A DNA stretch of 64,000 bases from Lactobacillus sp. ESL0679 (GTDB lineage Bacteria; Bacillota; Bacilli; Lactobacillales; Lactobacillaceae), in NCBI RefSeq assembly GCF_029433515.1, contig NZ_JAQTIG010000003.1, positions 177,202-241,201 of the forward strand. The letters run 5' to 3'. Shown piece after piece: positions 62,077 through 64,000 of this stretch. Each line of letters starts with the position of its first letter. The stretch's first letter is position 1. The translations under genes were made by a program, and so were the position numbers. A model generated the notes under the pieces. The model did no database searches. It was not told the DNA's origin and saw only the letters and a program-made list of their open reading frames with translations.

Positions 62077-62077
62077 G

Positions 62078-62291
62078 ACTATTTCAGAGAGTTCGCGGCT
62101 GGTGTGAGCGGATAAAAGTCGTTTCCAGATTCTTTAAATGTGGGTAATTAATAGTTACACGGGCTGCGGCGCCGTTATCGCCAAATAATGAAGTGCAGTT
62201 ATTTTATCGCAATAACTGAAACTGGGTGGTACCGCGAAGCCATGTATGAGCCAATTCGTCCCAAGATGCAGGGATGAGTTGGCTCTTTTTT
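62078..62291 (+). promoter_or_regulatory. T-box riboswitch controlling serS
   Basis: The leader starts with a CAGAGAG stem I element near 62085, carries the canonical T-box sequence TGGGTGGTACCGCG (62223-62236), and ends in a terminator stem. The stem is GAGCCAATTCGTCCC with GGGATGAGTTGGCTC, then T's to 62291. Uncharged tRNA-Ser should pair with the TGGT bulge and stop termination. I could not assign the serine specifier codon with confidence; candidates lie near 62124-62140. Confidence 0.95.
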
Positions 62292-62304
62292 ATGGAGGTA
62301 AACA

Positions 62305-63612
62305 ATGCTAGATATTAAAGTGATTCGTGAGAATCTCGATTGGGCAAAGGAAAAGCTTGCTACGCGTGGGATTAAGCCGGAGCAATTAGATGAATTAATT
62401 AAGATTGATAAACAGCGCCGTGAAAGTTTAAATCAAAGTGAACAGCTAAAGGCTAAACGCAATGATGTGTCTAAAAAGATTGCGCAAGCTAAGCGTAATA
62501 AAGAAGATGCTTCAAGCGTAATCACTGAAATGCGCGAAGTTGGTAGTGAAATTAAGGACTTAGACAATAAGGTTAGTGAGTTAACTGACAAGCAAAATTA
62601 TATTTTATTGCGATTGCCAAACTTCCCTGATGATTCTGACCCAATCGGTCCTGATGAAAGTTACAACCAAGAAGTGCGTAAGTGGAGTGAACCAACAAAA
62701 TTAGATTTTAAGCCTAAAGCCCACTGGGATTTAGGAACTGACCTCGATATTTTAGATTGGGATCGCGGTGCTAAGGTTTCTGGTGCGCGTTTTGTCTACT
62801 ATAAAGGCGCAGGTGCACTTTTGGAACGGGCCGTATTTAACTTCTTCTTAGATGAAAACACGAAGGCTGGCTATACGGAAATCATTCCACCATACTTGGT
62901 AAATGACGCTTCAATGCAAGGAACCGGACAATTCCCGAAGTTCCATGAAGATGTTTATACAATAGTAGATAACGATGATCCGGATAAGCCACGGGACCTA
63001 ACTTTAATTCCGACTGCTGAAGTGCCACTAGTTAATTACTTCCGTGATGAAATTATTCATGAAGACAGATTGCCGATTAACGTAACTGCACTGTCACCAG
63101 CTTTTAGAAGTGAAGCAGGTTCTGCTGGACGTGATACCCGTGGTTTAATCAGAATGCACGAATTCAGAAAAGTTGAAATGGTCAAGGTATGTAAGCCTGA
63201 AGAATCATGGCATGAATTAGACAATTTGACAGCAAACGCTGAACACTTACTGCAGAAGTTGAACTTGCCATATCATGTTGTTGCATTATCAACTGGGGAT
63301 GCCAGCTTTACTAGTGCCAAGACTTACGATTTGGAAGTTTGGATGCCAGCTCAAGACAAGTACCGTGAAATTTCTTCATGTTCTAATTGTACTGACTTCC
63401 AGGCACGTCGTGCGCAAATTCGTTACCGCGGTGAAGACGGTAAGCTGCATTTAGCTCATACTTTGAATGGTTCTGGCTTGGCTGTTGGTCGAACAGTTGC
63501 CGCTATTTTGGAAAACTACCAAAATGAAGATGGCACAGTAACAGTTCCAGAAGCATTAGTTCCATATATGAACGGAATGACAAAAATTACTAAAGAACAA
63601 AGCTTAATTTAA
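62305..63612 (+). CDS. serS: Seryl-tRNA synthetase
   Basis: 435 residues. N-terminal coiled-coil tRNA-binding arm (about 28-105), then the class II catalytic core. Motif 2 is [28 protein letters not shown] (about 270-297) and motif 3 is [17 protein letters not shown] (about 388-404). GGAGG RBS eight bases before the ATG. It charges tRNA-Ser and tRNA-Sec-like species with serine. Regulated by the upstream T-box. Confidence 0.97.
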   Translation: MLDIKVIRENLDWAKEKLATRGIKPEQLDELIKIDKQRRESLNQSEQLKAKRNDVSKKIAQAKRNKEDASSVITEMREVGSEIKDLDNKVSELTDKQNYILLRLPNFPDDSDPIGPDESYNQEVRKWSEPTKLDFKPKAHWDLGTDLDILDWDRGAKVSGARFVYYKGAGALLERAVFNFFLDENTKAGYTEIIPPYLVNDASMQGTGQFPKFHEDVYTIVDNDDPDKPRDLTLIPTAEVPLVNYFRDEIIHEDRLPINVTALSPAFRSEAGSAGRDTRGLIRMHEFRKVEMVKVCKPEESWHELDNLTANAEHLLQKLNLPYHVVALSTGDASFTSAKTYDLEVWMPAQDKYREISSCSNCTDFQARRAQIRYRGEDGKLHLAHTLNGSGLAVGRTVAAILENYQNEDGTVTVPEALVPYMNGMTKITKEQSLI

Positions 63613-63620
63613 GCGTTAAA

Positions 63621-63644
63621 GAGGTCCAGTTGGACCTCTTTTTT
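63621..63644 (+). terminator. Terminator of serS
   Basis: GAGGTCC pairs with GGACCTC around AGTT, followed by six T's. Confidence 0.88.
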
Positions 63645-63817
63645 AGTTATTTTGAAAAAAATAAAATTAATTTTAGACCGTTTTGCGACTAAAAATCGTT
63701 AAATTCCGAATATTTTTAACTAGTTGCTTTATTAAAATTAGAAAAATGTAGCAATTTTATATTAGCTTAAACTAATTAGACAGTAGATTTAAGTAAATAG
63801 CGAACAAAATGCTGAGC
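63645..63817. other. AT-rich spacer upstream of the promoter array
   Basis: No gene is visible. The A/T tracts directly upstream of the first promoter could serve as UP elements. Confidence 0.5.
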
Positions 63818-63846
63818 TTGACGAAAACGCGTAAAGAGGGTAAAGT
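63818..63846 (+). promoter_or_regulatory. Tandem promoter 1 of probable rRNA operon
   Basis: TTGACG (63818-63823), 17 bp, TAAAGT (63841-63846). First of three promoter-like units at about 85-90 bp spacing. Confidence 0.5.
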
Positions 63847-63909
63847 ATTACTTGTCCTTGAGAGCTAGTTAGCTTAATCAAGAGCAAAAAATAAAATTAA
63901 ACATAGGTC

Positions 63910-63938
63910 TTGACAATAAGAGTTATGTTTAGTAAGAT
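63910..63938 (+). promoter_or_regulatory. Tandem promoter 2 of probable rRNA operon
   Basis: TTGACA (63910-63915), 17 bp, TAAGAT (63933-63938). It is followed by a hairpin-forming CTGCTGAGGAA...TTCTTCAGCAG leader, as seen upstream of rrn genes. Confidence 0.75.
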
Positions 63939-63993
63939 AATAAACGCTGCTGAGGAAAGCGAAACTTCTTCAGCAGGGGGCAGAAAAAAGTTC

Positions 63994-63999
63994 TTGACA
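63994..63999 (+). promoter_or_regulatory. Tandem promoter 3, -35 element only (cut by window end)
   Basis: A consensus TTGACA starts 84 bp after the previous one. The -10 lies beyond the window. Spacing and consensus strength fit the last rrn promoter. Confidence 0.6.
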
Positions 64000-64000
64000 A

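Noticed and set aside
1..64000. CRISPR arrays, insertion sequences, prophage or integrative element ends
   Set aside because: No regularly spaced direct repeats, transposase or integrase genes, or flanking tRNA genes were seen on either strand.

Overview
The window looks like chromosomal DNA from a low-GC lactic acid bacterium, most likely Lactobacillus sensu stricto (delbrueckii/acidophilus group). The grounds are strong AT bias, an SLAP-type surface protein at 48.1 kb, a lactobacillar ara cluster, an L-2-hydroxyisocaproate dehydrogenase relative, a T-box serS and, at the right edge, a tandem promoter array of the kind that drives rRNA operons. The species cannot be named from the sequence. 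I saw no phage genes, transposases, CRISPR arrays or tRNA genes.

Left part (1-27 kb), a carbohydrate-uptake block. A LevR-type sigma-54 activator, cut by the left edge, precedes a near-perfect -24/-12 promoter and a mannose-family PTS (EIIA, B, C, D) ending in a SIS-domain protein. This layout matches glucoselysine/fructoselysine (Gfr-type) utilisation. An arabinan/arabinose locus follows: araR divergent from abf, a LacY-like symporter, araB, araD and araA. Next is a galactitol-family PTS with a DeoR regulator, a 1-phosphofructokinase-like kinase, a tiny membrane protein and a FucA/AraD-type aldolase. A second, complete LevR-type activator then precedes a second -24/-12 promoter and a second mannose-family PTS with a HAD phosphatase between EIIA and EIIB. 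rpoN (sigma-54) lies 46 bp after the last PTS gene with no visible promoter or terminator between. Two activators, two target promoters and the sigma factor therefore sit in one 26 kb stretch.

Middle part (27-52 kb). This holds an aldo/keto reductase, an MFS transporter plus nadC (probable pyridine salvage), a cupin protein, the HicDH-like dehydrogenase, an XRE regulator with a Bcr-type ABC exporter, and a Ugp-like ABC importer operon that contains a beta-CASP-like metallo-hydrolase. A LysR/MFS/flavoprotein module, a TetR/PTS EIIBC/nitronate monooxygenase-like group, the SLAP protein and a second orphan copy of the Ugp-like solute-binding lipoprotein follow. The promoters of the nadC transporter and of the orphan binding protein share a 25-nt element (23 of 25 identical).

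Right part (51-64 kb). CorA, a beta-lactamase-fold protein that has lost its catalytic motifs, TetR plus a giant MMPL protein, a zinc-ribbon membrane protein, an aldehyde dehydrogenase, an alpha/beta hydrolase, cytidine deaminase, a TVP38-family membrane protein and a GNAT acetyltransferase lead to T-box-controlled serS and then the promoter array. Most transcription units are separated by clear stem-loop terminators, several of them bidirectional.
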